This document shows positions 25,928 to 33,642 of a stretch of 64,000 bases of DNA, piece after piece. This DNA is from Clostridia bacterium. GTDB lineage: Bacteria > Bacillota > Clostridia > Oscillospirales > Acutalibacteraceae. The stretch spans positions 1 through 64,000 of the forward strand of contig JAFXDE010000043.1 of the NCBI GenBank assembly GCA_017516315.1, in the 5' to 3' direction. Positions within the stretch are counted from its first letter, which is position 1. The number at the start of each line of letters is the position of its first letter. The notes beneath the pieces were generated by a model, which was given only the letters and a program-made list of their open reading frames with translations, was not told the DNA's origin and did no database searches. Both the position numbers and the translations under genes were made by a program.

Positions 25928-26323
25928 ATGACAGGTAAAGAAAGAGCAGCATTCAGAGCGCAGGCAAACCATCTTGAGCCTCTTTTTCAGGTAGGCAAGG
26001 GAGGTATGTCCGATGCTCTCATAAAGCAGACAGATGATGCCTTAAGAGCCAGAGAGCTTATCAAAGTAAAGGTTCTTTTAGAGTCATCACCCATCACACC
26101 GAGACAGACAGCCGATGAGCTTGCCGCCGCTACGGGTGCTGAGGTTATTCAGGTTATCGGCGGTGTTATAGTTCTCTGGAGAGAAAGCCCTGAGCTTAAG
26201 GAAAAGGCTTTACAGAAGGAAAAGAATAAGAAGAAGGCAGCAAAGCTTCAGAGAGAAAAGCAGCTCGCATTAAAAAAAGAGAAAAACAAAAAATTTGCAT
26301 TTAAGGGCGCAAAGAAAGGCTGA
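25928..26323 (+). CDS. yhbY: YhbY/CRM-domain RNA-binding protein with Lys-rich tail
   Basis: A 131-residue protein. Residues 1-97 form the CRM domain found in YhbY, a factor associated with pre-50S particles; it begins GKERAAFRAQANHLEPLFQVGKGG and ends GVIVLWRES. The last 35 residues are an almost uninterrupted Lys/Glu/Ala-rich helix (EKNKKKAAKLQREKQLALKK) not usual in the roughly 97-residue family, perhaps adding RNA contact. RBS AGGAG lies 10 nt upstream. It is followed 5 nt later by the nadD/yqeK fusion. Confidence 0.85.
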   Translation: MTGKERAAFRAQANHLEPLFQVGKGGMSDALIKQTDDALRARELIKVKVLLESSPITPRQTADELAAATGAEVIQVIGGVIVLWRESPELKEKALQKEKNKKKAAKLQREKQLALKKEKNKKFAFKGAKKG

Positions 26324-26328
26324 TAATA

Positions 26329-27498
26329 ATGCGTATCGGTATTTTCGGCGGTACCTTTAATCCGCCTCATAAGGGCCATAAAAAATTAGCGCTTAATATC
26401 AAAGAAAAGGCTGATCTTGACAGAATTATTATAATTCCTACCTTTACTCCTCCCCATAAGGAGGGGAAGGACCTGGCAAGCGGTGAACACAGAATAAAAA
26501 TGTGCGAGATGATGTTTACTGAGGATTTTTTCACCGTAAGCGATATGGAAATAAGCCGCCGGGATAAAAGCTATACTTATTATACCTTGCTCGAGCTTAA
26601 GAAGGTCTGTCCTGATGATGAGCTGTTTCTGATTATCGGCTCGGATATGCTTCTGAGCTTTCATACATGGTTCCGCTACGAGGATATACTTCCTATGGTT
26701 ACTCTTTGTGTGGCTACCAGAGAGGATAAGGTAGATTACAGCGAGCTTCTTGCTTATTCAAAGGATGTCCTCGGACTCGGTAAAAATGAAATAATAATAG
26801 CTGACACCGAGCCTTATGAATGTAGCTCGACGGATGTCAGACAGCAGCTTTCGCTCGGTCTTGATGCTGCATATATGACAGGCAGAGAAATATATGATTA
26901 TGCCAGACTTAACCTTCTCTATGAAAGTCCTTTTTCGGAATATAAGAGGCTTTTGAGGGATAGGCTCGACGATTACCGCTTTCTTCATTCTCTGAATGTG
27001 GCAGAATCAGCCGCTTTTCTTGCCGATATGTACGGTGAAGACAGAGACAAAGCTTATTTCGCAGGTCTGCTTCACGATATAATGAAAAATGAAAATAAGT
27101 CAGATATGTTGAAATTGATGGAAAAAGGTGGTATAATATTAAGCCGTACCGAGAAAGCCAATCCGAAGCTGTGGCACGCTATAGCAGGGGAGTGCTGTCT
27201 GAGAACAGAGCTCGGTATTAAGGATGAAGAAATACTTTCCGCGGTCCGTTATCATACTACGGGTAAAGAGGCTATGAGTCTTTTCGATAAGATTATCTAT
27301 GTAGCCGATTATATCTCAGCTGAGAGAAATTATCCCGATGTGGAAACTATGAGGAGTTTGGCCGTAGGAAATACCCTTGACGAAGCATGTCTGTACTCCC
27401 TTCAATACACACTTAAAAGCCTTTCGGAAAAGAAGGGGATTATCCATGAGGACAGTCTTGCATTCTATAATGACCTTATCATTAATATGAAACAGTAA
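26329..27498 (+). CDS. nadD: NadD-YqeK fusion: nicotinate-nucleotide adenylyltransferase and HD-domain Ap4A hydrolase
   Basis: A 389-residue bifunctional protein. Residues 1-195 are NadD, which makes nicotinate adenine dinucleotide from NaMN and ATP: GIFGGTFNPPHKGHKKL at the start (adenylyltransferase G-x-F-x-P-x-H-x-G-H) and CSSTDVRQQL near 165. Residues about 205-389 are a YqeK-type HD phosphohydrolase, a family that cleaves diadenosine tetraphosphate: RFLHSLNVAE, GLLHDIMKN, AVRYHTTG and IIYVADYIS give the H-HD-H-D metal set. In most Bacillota these are adjacent separate genes; here no stop intervenes. It is followed by rsfS, the usual third partner. Confidence 0.93.
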   Translation: MRIGIFGGTFNPPHKGHKKLALNIKEKADLDRIIIIPTFTPPHKEGKDLASGEHRIKMCEMMFTEDFFTVSDMEISRRDKSYTYYTLLELKKVCPDDELFLIIGSDMLLSFHTWFRYEDILPMVTLCVATREDKVDYSELLAYSKDVLGLGKNEIIIADTEPYECSSTDVRQQLSLGLDAAYMTGREIYDYARLNLLYESPFSEYKRLLRDRLDDYRFLHSLNVAESAAFLADMYGEDRDKAYFAGLLHDIMKNENKSDMLKLMEKGGIILSRTEKANPKLWHAIAGECCLRTELGIKDEEILSAVRYHTTGKEAMSLFDKIIYVADYISAERNYPDVETMRSLAVGNTLDEACLYSLQYTLKSLSEKKGIIHEDSLAFYNDLIINMKQ

Positions 27499-27514
27499 TA
27501 TAAAGGAGCTATTT

Positions 27515-27871
27515 ATGACAGAACTTGAACTTTCCAAAGAAATAGTAAAGGTACTCGATAAGAAAAAGGCGATAGATATAAAGGTTATCGAAATAACCGA
27601 GCATTCTATCGTTGCCGATTATTTTGTTATCGCCTCGGGTACATCTAATACCCATGTAAAGGCTCTCGCTGACGAGGTAGAGTATGAGCTCAGTCAGAAG
27701 GGAGTAGAGCCTCATCACATCGAGGGAAGAGCTACAGGCTGGATTTTACTCGATTACACAGGTGTTCTCGTACATGTTTTCACAGGTGAAAGCCGTGACT
27801 ATTATAACCTTGAACGCTTATGGCAGGACGCAAAAACAGTCGATATTTCCGATATAATCACGGAAGATTGA
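27515..27871 (+). CDS. rsfS: Ribosomal silencing factor RsfS
   Basis: A 118-residue protein that binds L14 on the 50S subunit and blocks joining to 30S when nutrients are scarce. The family core is DYFVIASGTSNTHVKALAD near residue 47, then EGRATGWILLDYTGVLVHVF and the end motif YYNLERLW near 105. AAAGGAGC precedes the ATG. Its place after nadD/yqeK and before leuS is conserved in Clostridia. Confidence 0.95.
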   Translation: MTELELSKEIVKVLDKKKAIDIKVIEITEHSIVADYFVIASGTSNTHVKALADEVEYELSQKGVEPHHIEGRATGWILLDYTGVLVHVFTGESRDYYNLERLWQDAKTVDISDIITED

Positions 27872-27907
27872 TTTTAAATAAAGAAAAAATTAAACGGAGT
27901 GATAAAT

Positions 27908-30316
27908 TTGAATTACGATTTCAGAAATGCCGAAACAAAATGGCAGAAGAAATGGGAGGATTCAGGAGTATTTGAAGCAAAGGATAATTCCGATAAAAAG
28001 AAGTTTTATGCTCTTGTAGAATTCCCTTATCCCAGCGGTGCAGGTATGCATGTGGGACACATCAAGGCTTATTCAGGCCTCGAGGTAATTTCCAGAAAGC
28101 GCAGAATGGAAGGCTATAATGTTCTTTTCCCCATCGGCTTTGACGCTTACGGTCTTCCTACAGAAAACTACGCTATCAAAACAGGCATCCATCCCCGTCA
28201 GGTTACTGACACAAATATTGCCAAATTCACAAGCCAGCTTAAAAGAGTAGGCTTCTCCTTCGATTGGAACAGAGTGGTTGACACTACAGAAGAGGGTTAT
28301 TATAAGTGGACACAGTGGATTTTCCTTAAGATGTTTGAAAACGGTCTTGCTTTCAGAGATAAGACTCTCGTTAACTACTGCCCCTCCTGTAAGGTTGTTC
28401 TTTCCAATGAAGACTCTCAGGGCGGTAAGTGTGATATATGCCACAGTGATATCATACAGAAGTCAAAGGACGTTTGGTATCTCCGCATCACCGAATATGC
28501 CGATAAGCTTCTCGAGGGTCTCAAGGAAGTCGATTATCTTCCCAATGTAAAGCTTCAGCAGGAAAACTGGATCGGTAAATCAACAGGTGCCTTCGTTAAC
28601 TTCGATGTTAAGGATACAGAGGAAACTCTCCGTATTTACACTACCCGTCCCGATACACTTTTCGGTGTAACCTTTATGGTTATGGCTCCCGAGCATCCTA
28701 TGCTTGATAAGTATAAGGGTATGATTAAAAACTTCGGTGATGTAGAAAATTACAGAACCGAATGTGCTAAAAAAACAGAGTTCGAAAGAACTCAGCTCGT
28801 TAAGGATAAGACAGGCGTCAAGCTTGACGGTTTTGTTGCTATCAATCCTGTTAACGGCAAGGAAATTCCTATCTTTATTTCCGACTATGTTATGATGGGC
28901 TACGGTACAGGTGCTATAATGGCTGTACCTGCTCACGACCAGAGAGACTATGACTTCGCTAAAAAATTCGGCGTAGACATTATCGAGGTTATCAAGGGCG
29001 GAGATATGGCTGTCGAGGCTTACACAGGCGACGGCGAAATGGTTAACTCCGATTACCTTAACGGCTACACAGATAAGAAATCCTCAATTGCCCGTGTTCT
29101 TGAAGAGCTCGAAAAGAAGGGTATCGGCGAAAAAGGTGTTCAGTATAAGATGAAGGACTGGGCATTCAACCGTCAGCGTTACTGGGGTGAACCTATTCCC
29201 ATCGTTCACTGTGAAAAGTGCGGTATGGTTGCTGTACCTTATTCAGAGCTTCCTCTTAAGCTTCCCGATGTCGAAAACTTTGAGCCCGGTCAGGACGGCG
29301 AAAGCCCTCTCGCTAAAATTGATTCCTTCGTAAACTGCACCTGTCCTAAGTGCGGCGGCGCAGCCAAAAGAGAAACCGACACTATGCCTCAGTGGGCAGG
29401 CTCATCCTGGTATTTCCTCCGTTATATAGATCCTCATAACGATAATGAGCTTGCAAATATGGATAAGCTTAAGTATTGGATGCCCGTTGATTGGTATAAC
29501 GGCGGTATGGAGCATGTTACCCGCCATCTTATCTATTCACGCTTCTGGCATAAGTTCCTTTACGATATCGGTGCCGTTCCCTGCGCTGAGCCTTATGCGA
29601 AGAGAACTGCTCAGGGTCTTATTCTCGGTCCTGACGGTGTAAAGATGAGTAAGTCACGCGGTAATGTTATCGACCCCAATGAGGTAGTAGATGTTTACGG
29701 TGCTGACGTTCTCCGTACTTATGTACTCTTTATGGGTGACTACGAACAGGCTGCTCCTTGGTCAGAAAGCTCCGTTAAGGGCTGTAAGCGCTTCGTAGAC
29801 CGTATCTGGAATCTTCAAGAAATCCTCACCGACGGCGACGAATATTCAGCTGAGCTTTCATCCTCATTCCACAAGACTGTAAAGAAGGTTACCGAAGACA
29901 TCGAAGCCCTTAAGTATAACACAGCTATCGCTGCTCTTATGACACTCCTTAACGGTATTTACAATAAAGGTGCAATCAATAAGGCGGAGCTCAAGACACT
30001 TCTCCTTCTTGTCAATCCCTTTGCTCCTCATGTAACAGAAGAACTCAATTCCGTTGTTTTTGCCGACAGTAAAATGCTCGCTGAAACACAGTGGCCTACC
30101 TTTGACGTAGCAAAGTGCGTGGACGATGAAATCGAAATCGTAGTACAGATTAACGGTAAGGTTAAGGTTAAGATTAATGTTGCCGCTGATATTGAAGCTG
30201 CTGACGCTATCGCTGTAGCTAAGGCAGACGAAAAGATAGCTTCCGAAATCGCAGGAAAAACTATCGTAAAAGAGCTTTATGTTAAGGGAAGACTCGTAAA
30301 TATCGTAGTAAGATAA
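27908..30316 (+). CDS. leuS: Leucyl-tRNA synthetase
   Basis: An 802-residue class I enzyme that charges tRNA-Leu. The HIGH-type motif is FPYPSGAGMHVGHIKAY near residue 43 and the KMSKS loop is DGVKMSKSRGNVIDP near 580. Between them lie a zinc-binding segment (CPSCKVVLSNED), the editing domain with TTRPDTLFGVTFM near 245, and a second CPKCGG unit. The start is TTG 27908, 8 nt after GGAG; it gives the family's usual NYDFRNAETKWQKKW N-terminus, and an in-frame GTG overlaps the ribosome site. No T-box leader is visible upstream, and the 36-nt gap suggests read-through from rsfS. Confidence 0.96.
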   Translation: MNYDFRNAETKWQKKWEDSGVFEAKDNSDKKKFYALVEFPYPSGAGMHVGHIKAYSGLEVISRKRRMEGYNVLFPIGFDAYGLPTENYAIKTGIHPRQVTDTNIAKFTSQLKRVGFSFDWNRVVDTTEEGYYKWTQWIFLKMFENGLAFRDKTLVNYCPSCKVVLSNEDSQGGKCDICHSDIIQKSKDVWYLRITEYADKLLEGLKEVDYLPNVKLQQENWIGKSTGAFVNFDVKDTEETLRIYTTRPDTLFGVTFMVMAPEHPMLDKYKGMIKNFGDVENYRTECAKKTEFERTQLVKDKTGVKLDGFVAINPVNGKEIPIFISDYVMMGYGTGAIMAVPAHDQRDYDFAKKFGVDIIEVIKGGDMAVEAYTGDGEMVNSDYLNGYTDKKSSIARVLEELEKKGIGEKGVQYKMKDWAFNRQRYWGEPIPIVHCEKCGMVAVPYSELPLKLPDVENFEPGQDGESPLAKIDSFVNCTCPKCGGAAKRETDTMPQWAGSSWYFLRYIDPHNDNELANMDKLKYWMPVDWYNGGMEHVTRHLIYSRFWHKFLYDIGAVPCAEPYAKRTAQGLILGPDGVKMSKSRGNVIDPNEVVDVYGADVLRTYVLFMGDYEQAAPWSESSVKGCKRFVDRIWNLQEILTDGDEYSAELSSSFHKTVKKVTEDIEALKYNTAIAALMTLLNGIYNKGAINKAELKTLLLLVNPFAPHVTEELNSVVFADSKMLAETQWPTFDVAKCVDDEIEIVVQINGKVKVKINVAADIEAADAIAVAKADEKIASEIAGKTIVKELYVKGRLVNIVVR

Positions 30317-30325
30317 GATTTTTTA

Positions 30326-30355
30326 GTGTTTTTTGCGAAAAAAAATAAAAAACAC
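30326..30355 (+). terminator. Weak A/T-rich terminator after leuS
   Basis: A 9-bp A/T-rich stem (GTGTTTTTT with AAAAAACAC) around a purine loop, 9 nt after the leuS stop. There is no clear T-run after it, so its efficiency is doubtful. Confidence 0.4.
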
Positions 30356-30388
30356 GCAAAATATCTTGTTATTGTTTTAAAAATTCTC

Positions 30389-30417
30389 TTGACAAGCGCT
30401 AGTCAATAATGTATAAT
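30389..30417 (+). promoter_or_regulatory. Consensus SigA promoter of rpsU
   Basis: Perfect TTGACA (30389-30394), a 17-nt spacer and perfect TATAAT (30412-30417), about 60 nt before the rpsU ATG. One of the strongest promoters in the window. Confidence 0.88.
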
Positions 30418-30476
30418 ATTTTTCGTATCCTTAACGGAAATATACCCCTGCTAACAGGTAAGGGAGGGAAATATAA

Positions 30477-30653
30477 ATGAGTCAGGTAAAAGTTAAAGAG
30501 AACGAGTCACTCGACAGCGCTCTCAGACGTTTTAAGAGACAGACTTCACGCGATGGTATCATTCAGGAAGTTCGTAAAAGAGAACACTATGAAAAGCCTT
30601 CAGTAGCAAGAAAAAAGAAGTCTGAAGCTGCTCGTAAGCGTAAATTTAAGTAA
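30477..30653 (+). CDS. rpsU: 30S ribosomal protein S21
   Basis: A 58-residue basic protein of the small subunit, starting [20 protein letters not shown] and containing [20 protein letters not shown], the S21 signature. It begins with ATG 30477 after the ribosome site GGGAGGG. It has its own strong promoter and terminator, so it forms a separate single-gene unit between leuS and the M24 peptidase. Length is normal for Bacillota S21. Confidence 0.96.
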   Translation: MSQVKVKENESLDSALRRFKRQTSRDGIIQEVRKREHYEKPSVARKKKSEAARKRKFK

Positions 30654-30662
30654 TTGAATTGC

Positions 30663-30706
30663 AAAAATCACCCGAGGGCTTAATACCTTTGGGTGATTTT
30701 TTCTTT
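30663..30706 (+). terminator. Strong terminator of rpsU
   Basis: A stem of about 16 bp including G-T pairs (AAAAATCACCC with GGGTGATTTTT, extended inward by GAGGG with CCTTT) and a 7-nt loop, followed by TTCTTT, 10 nt after the stop. Confidence 0.88.
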
Positions 30707-30737
30707 ATGATAGTATTTTAAAAGGTTCGGTGATATT

Positions 30738-31802
30738 ATGATTAACAAACTTAAAGCTTATCTTAAGGAAAAGGGTGCTGCCGCACTTATTATGAGTGAG
30801 GAAAATATATGCTATTTCACTTCCTTCCATTCATCTAACGGCTATCTTTTGGTAACAGGCGATAAGGCTGTCTTTCTGACTGATTCCCGTTATATTGAAG
30901 CCGCACAGAATAAGATTACATCCTGCGATGAAATTCTTCAGCTTAAGTCTATGGAAGCTGACCTTGTACCTCTTACCGAAAAAATGGGTATCAAAGTCCT
31001 TGAGCTCGAAAGCGAAAGAATTACTGTTTCGAGATATCAGAAAATAAAAGAGCTTATGCCGAGTGTTAATGTTACCTGTGACGGCAGTCTCGACAGAGCT
31101 GTTGATGATATCAGAATAAAGAAAAACGAAACAGAAGTAGCAAAGATAGTAAAAGCTCAGCGCATCGCTGAAAGGGCTTTCGACTATATTTTATCATTTA
31201 TTTCCACAGATAAAACCGAAAAAGAAATTGCGCTTGAGCTTGAATACTATATGCTTAAAAACGGTGCTGACGGACTTTCCTTCGAAACTATATGTGTCAG
31301 CGGCAAAAACAGCTCACTTCCTCACGGTGTTCCCACGGATAAAAAAATCGAAAAAGGGGACTTTATTACTATGGACTACGGCGCCACTTCAGAGTTTTAT
31401 CACTCGGATATGACCAGAACAGTAGCTGTAGGTGAGGTTTCGTCGAAGCAGATTGAGGTATATGAAACCGTTCTTAAGGCTCAGATGGCAGGCATAGACG
31501 CTGTAAAAGCAGGTGTAAACTGCAAAGATGTTGATGCTGTATCGAGAAATATTATATCCGATGCAGGCTACGGCGAATACTTCGGTCACGGTCTCGGTCA
31601 CGGTGTAGGTGTAGAAATCCATGAGCTTCCTACGCTCAATCCTTCAAGTAAGCATATTCTCGAGGAAGGACATATCGTAACTGTGGAGCCGGGTATATAT
31701 CTTCCCGGTGAATTCGGTGTAAGAATTGAGGATATGGCTTTGGTAACTGCTGACGGCTGTGTAAACCTTACTGAATGCGAAAAGAAGCTTATTGTATTGT
31801 AA
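30738..31802 (+). CDS. M24B aminopeptidase P-like (Xaa-Pro) peptidase
   Basis: A 354-residue cytosolic metallopeptidase that removes an N-terminal residue preceding proline. An N-terminal creatinase-like domain (about 1-125) precedes the pita-bread catalytic domain, whose five metal ligands can be read: MDYGAT (Asp), HSDMTR (Asp), GHGLGHGVG (His), VEPGIYLPG (Glu) and VRIEDM (Glu). GGTGAT lies just before the ATG. Length matches short Bacillota PepP/YqhT proteins. hflX follows after 24 nt. Confidence 0.9.
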   Translation: MINKLKAYLKEKGAAALIMSEENICYFTSFHSSNGYLLVTGDKAVFLTDSRYIEAAQNKITSCDEILQLKSMEADLVPLTEKMGIKVLELESERITVSRYQKIKELMPSVNVTCDGSLDRAVDDIRIKKNETEVAKIVKAQRIAERAFDYILSFISTDKTEKEIALELEYYMLKNGADGLSFETICVSGKNSSLPHGVPTDKKIEKGDFITMDYGATSEFYHSDMTRTVAVGEVSSKQIEVYETVLKAQMAGIDAVKAGVNCKDVDAVSRNIISDAGYGEYFGHGLGHGVGVEIHELPTLNPSSKHILEEGHIVTVEPGIYLPGEFGVRIEDMALVTADGCVNLTECEKKLIVL

Positions 31803-31826
31803 TATAATTTATCAAGGTGGTATATT

Positions 31827-33074
31827 ATGCCTATGTATGAAAATAAAACTGAACAGGAAAAAGCTCTTTTAGTGAGTGTCGATACGGGAGAATTTGATGC
31901 AGAAGCCTCCATCGACGAGCTTGAAGAGTTAGCATATACCGCCGGAGCAGAGGTTATCGGCAAGGTTATACAGAAAAAGGAAGCCCCTGAAAAGGCTACC
32001 TTTGTAGGCGCGGGAAAGCTTCTGGAGATTATTGCTTTCTGCAGGACAAATGATGTAGACCTTATGATTTTCGACAGCGAGCTCTCTCCTTCACAGCAAA
32101 GAAACCTCGAAAAGCTTACTCAGGTCAGAGTAATCGACCGTACTATGCTGATACTCGATATTTTTGCTATGAGAGCGAGAACGAGTGAGGGTAAGCTGCA
32201 GGTTGAGCTTGCTCAGCTTAAGTACCAGCTTCCCCGTCTCGCAGGACAGGGAACATCGCTTTCGAGACTCGGAGGCGGTATCGGTACCAGAGGCCCCGGT
32301 GAAACCAAGCTTGAAAGTGACAAAAGACACATCAGAAGAAGAATACAGAAACTTCAGGAAGAACTGGAGCATCTCGAAAAGCGTCGTAATCAGATGCGAA
32401 AAAGAAGGGAAAAGGACGGAGTTCAGACAGTAGCTATCGTCGGCTACACCAATGCGGGCAAATCTACTCTTATGAACGCTCTTACGGATGCAGGCGTGCT
32501 TGCAGAAAACAAGCTTTTTGCTACTCTTGACCCTACCTCGAGAGGACTTATTCTGCCTGATGGGAGACAGGTTATGCTTGTAGATACTGTAGGTCTTATC
32601 CGCCGACTTCCCCATAAATTGGTCGAGGCCTTTAAATCTACTCTGGAGGAGGCAGCATCAGCTACGGTTATTCTTAATGTATGTGATGCTTCCGATGAGC
32701 ACAGCGCTGAGCATCTCGAGGTCACTAAAAATCTTCTGGAGGAGCTCGGATGTGCAGGAAAGCCGGTCATCTCTGTTATGAACAAATGTGACCTTGTCGG
32801 TGATATTTACTCTATGCCGACCTTCGGTAAAACCGTTATGATTTCTGCTCTCGAGGGAAGAGGCTTTGAGGAGCTTCTTAATGCTATTCTCAGAGAGCTT
32901 CCGCCTACGAGAAGAAAGGCTGAATTTCTTCTGCCCTTCTCCGCAGGCGCTGTAGCGGCGAGAATAAGAAAAGAGGGCGTAGTTGAATTCGAAGAATACC
33001 GTGAAGACGGTCTTTATATGAAGGCCACGGTTGAAATCAGCCTGATAAACGAAATCAAGGATTATCTTCTGTAA
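31827..33074 (+). CDS. hflX: Ribosome-associated GTPase HflX
   Basis: A 415-residue GTPase that splits stalled 70S ribosomes, known from heat and antibiotic stress. The N-terminal HflX domain (about 1-170) contains FVGAGKLLEI and FDSELSPSQQRNLEK, followed by the Gly-rich segment GGGIGTRGPGETKLE; the G-domain begins VAIVGYTNAGKSTLMNAL near 205 with VDTVGLIRRLPHKLV (G3) near 252 and MNKCDL (G4) near 318. AAGGTGG precedes ATG 31827; ATG 31833 is an alternative. Its 3' end overlaps the opposite-strand DUF4830 gene by 20 nt. Confidence 0.94.
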   Translation: MPMYENKTEQEKALLVSVDTGEFDAEASIDELEELAYTAGAEVIGKVIQKKEAPEKATFVGAGKLLEIIAFCRTNDVDLMIFDSELSPSQQRNLEKLTQVRVIDRTMLILDIFAMRARTSEGKLQVELAQLKYQLPRLAGQGTSLSRLGGGIGTRGPGETKLESDKRHIRRRIQKLQEELEHLEKRRNQMRKRREKDGVQTVAIVGYTNAGKSTLMNALTDAGVLAENKLFATLDPTSRGLILPDGRQVMLVDTVGLIRRLPHKLVEAFKSTLEEAASATVILNVCDASDEHSAEHLEVTKNLLEELGCAGKPVISVMNKCDLVGDIYSMPTFGKTVMISALEGRGFEELLNAILRELPPTRRKAEFLLPFSAGAVAARIRKEGVVEFEEYREDGLYMKATVEISLINEIKDYLL

Positions 33075-33552
33075 TTCCGGAGAAGGTGTGCATAAAGCCA
33101 CCAAGCTCGTTTGAGCATATATCTCCGCCGATTACTGTTCCTTCATATACCAAAATATTACCCCGTATTATTCCCTCGGTGTTTTCATAGCCGGGATAAT
33201 TCAGAATATCATAGCTCCACATTTTTACTCTTGCACCCTTAAATTTTTCCAGATCGAGGTTCTGTTGACGCTGAATATCGTTATACATTTCGTAGGTTTC
33301 GTCGAACTCCTCAGGAATTATCACTTCCTTTACCTGTACGGGATTTTCGTCGACTTCCCAACCGAACTGAGAAAAAAAGGTCATTCTTTCCTCATGGGTT
33401 TCGGCGCGCATAGAGATGCCGCCCATATTACTCGCAGGTAAGGCATTTTCTTTGGCGACATAAATTATTCCGCCTATGGAAAGAGCGCATACGAGAAGAA
33501 AGCATACTGCTATTTTAATCGCTTTATCGGATTTTACGGAAACAACAAACAT
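33055..33552 (-). CDS. Membrane-anchored DUF4830 protein
   Basis: A 165-residue protein with a hydrophobic anchor (IAVCFLLVCALSIGGIIYVA, about residues 12-31) and an extracytoplasmic domain resembling DUF4830: FFSQFGWEV, IPEEFDETYEMYNDIQ, YPGYENTEGI, and the end GGDICSNELGGFMH. The family is common in Oscillospiraceae-like Clostridia and has no known function. The ATG at 33552 has GGTGGA at a good distance; in-frame TTG and GTG codons upstream lie in that site. The gene is convergent with hflX (20-nt overlap) and divergent from the amylase gene. Confidence 0.75.
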   Translation of the reverse strand: MFVVSVKSDKAIKIAVCFLLVCALSIGGIIYVAKENALPASNMGGISMRAETHEERMTFFSQFGWEVDENPVQVKEVIIPEEFDETYEMYNDIQRQQNLDLEKFKGARVKMWSYDILNYPGYENTEGIIRGNILVYEGTVIGGDICSNELGGFMHTFSGITEDNP

Positions 33553-33578
33553 ATTTTTATCCACCAATCATTATTTCT

Positions 33579-33607
33579 TTGATAAATTTATATGTTTGAT
33601 TTATAAA
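33579..33607 (+). promoter_or_regulatory. SigA-type promoter of the GH13-prmA unit
   Basis: TTGATA (33579-33584), a 17-nt spacer and TATAAA (33602-33607), 36 nt before the GH13 start, in the gap between divergent genes. Confidence 0.7.
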
Positions 33608-33642
33608 GTTAGAACTTATAACTCATCTAAAGGATGTGCTTT

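Noticed and set aside
27872..27907. T-box riboswitch before leuS
   Set aside because: Only 36 nt separate rsfS and leuS, far too short for a T-box, and no terminator or specifier structure is seen.
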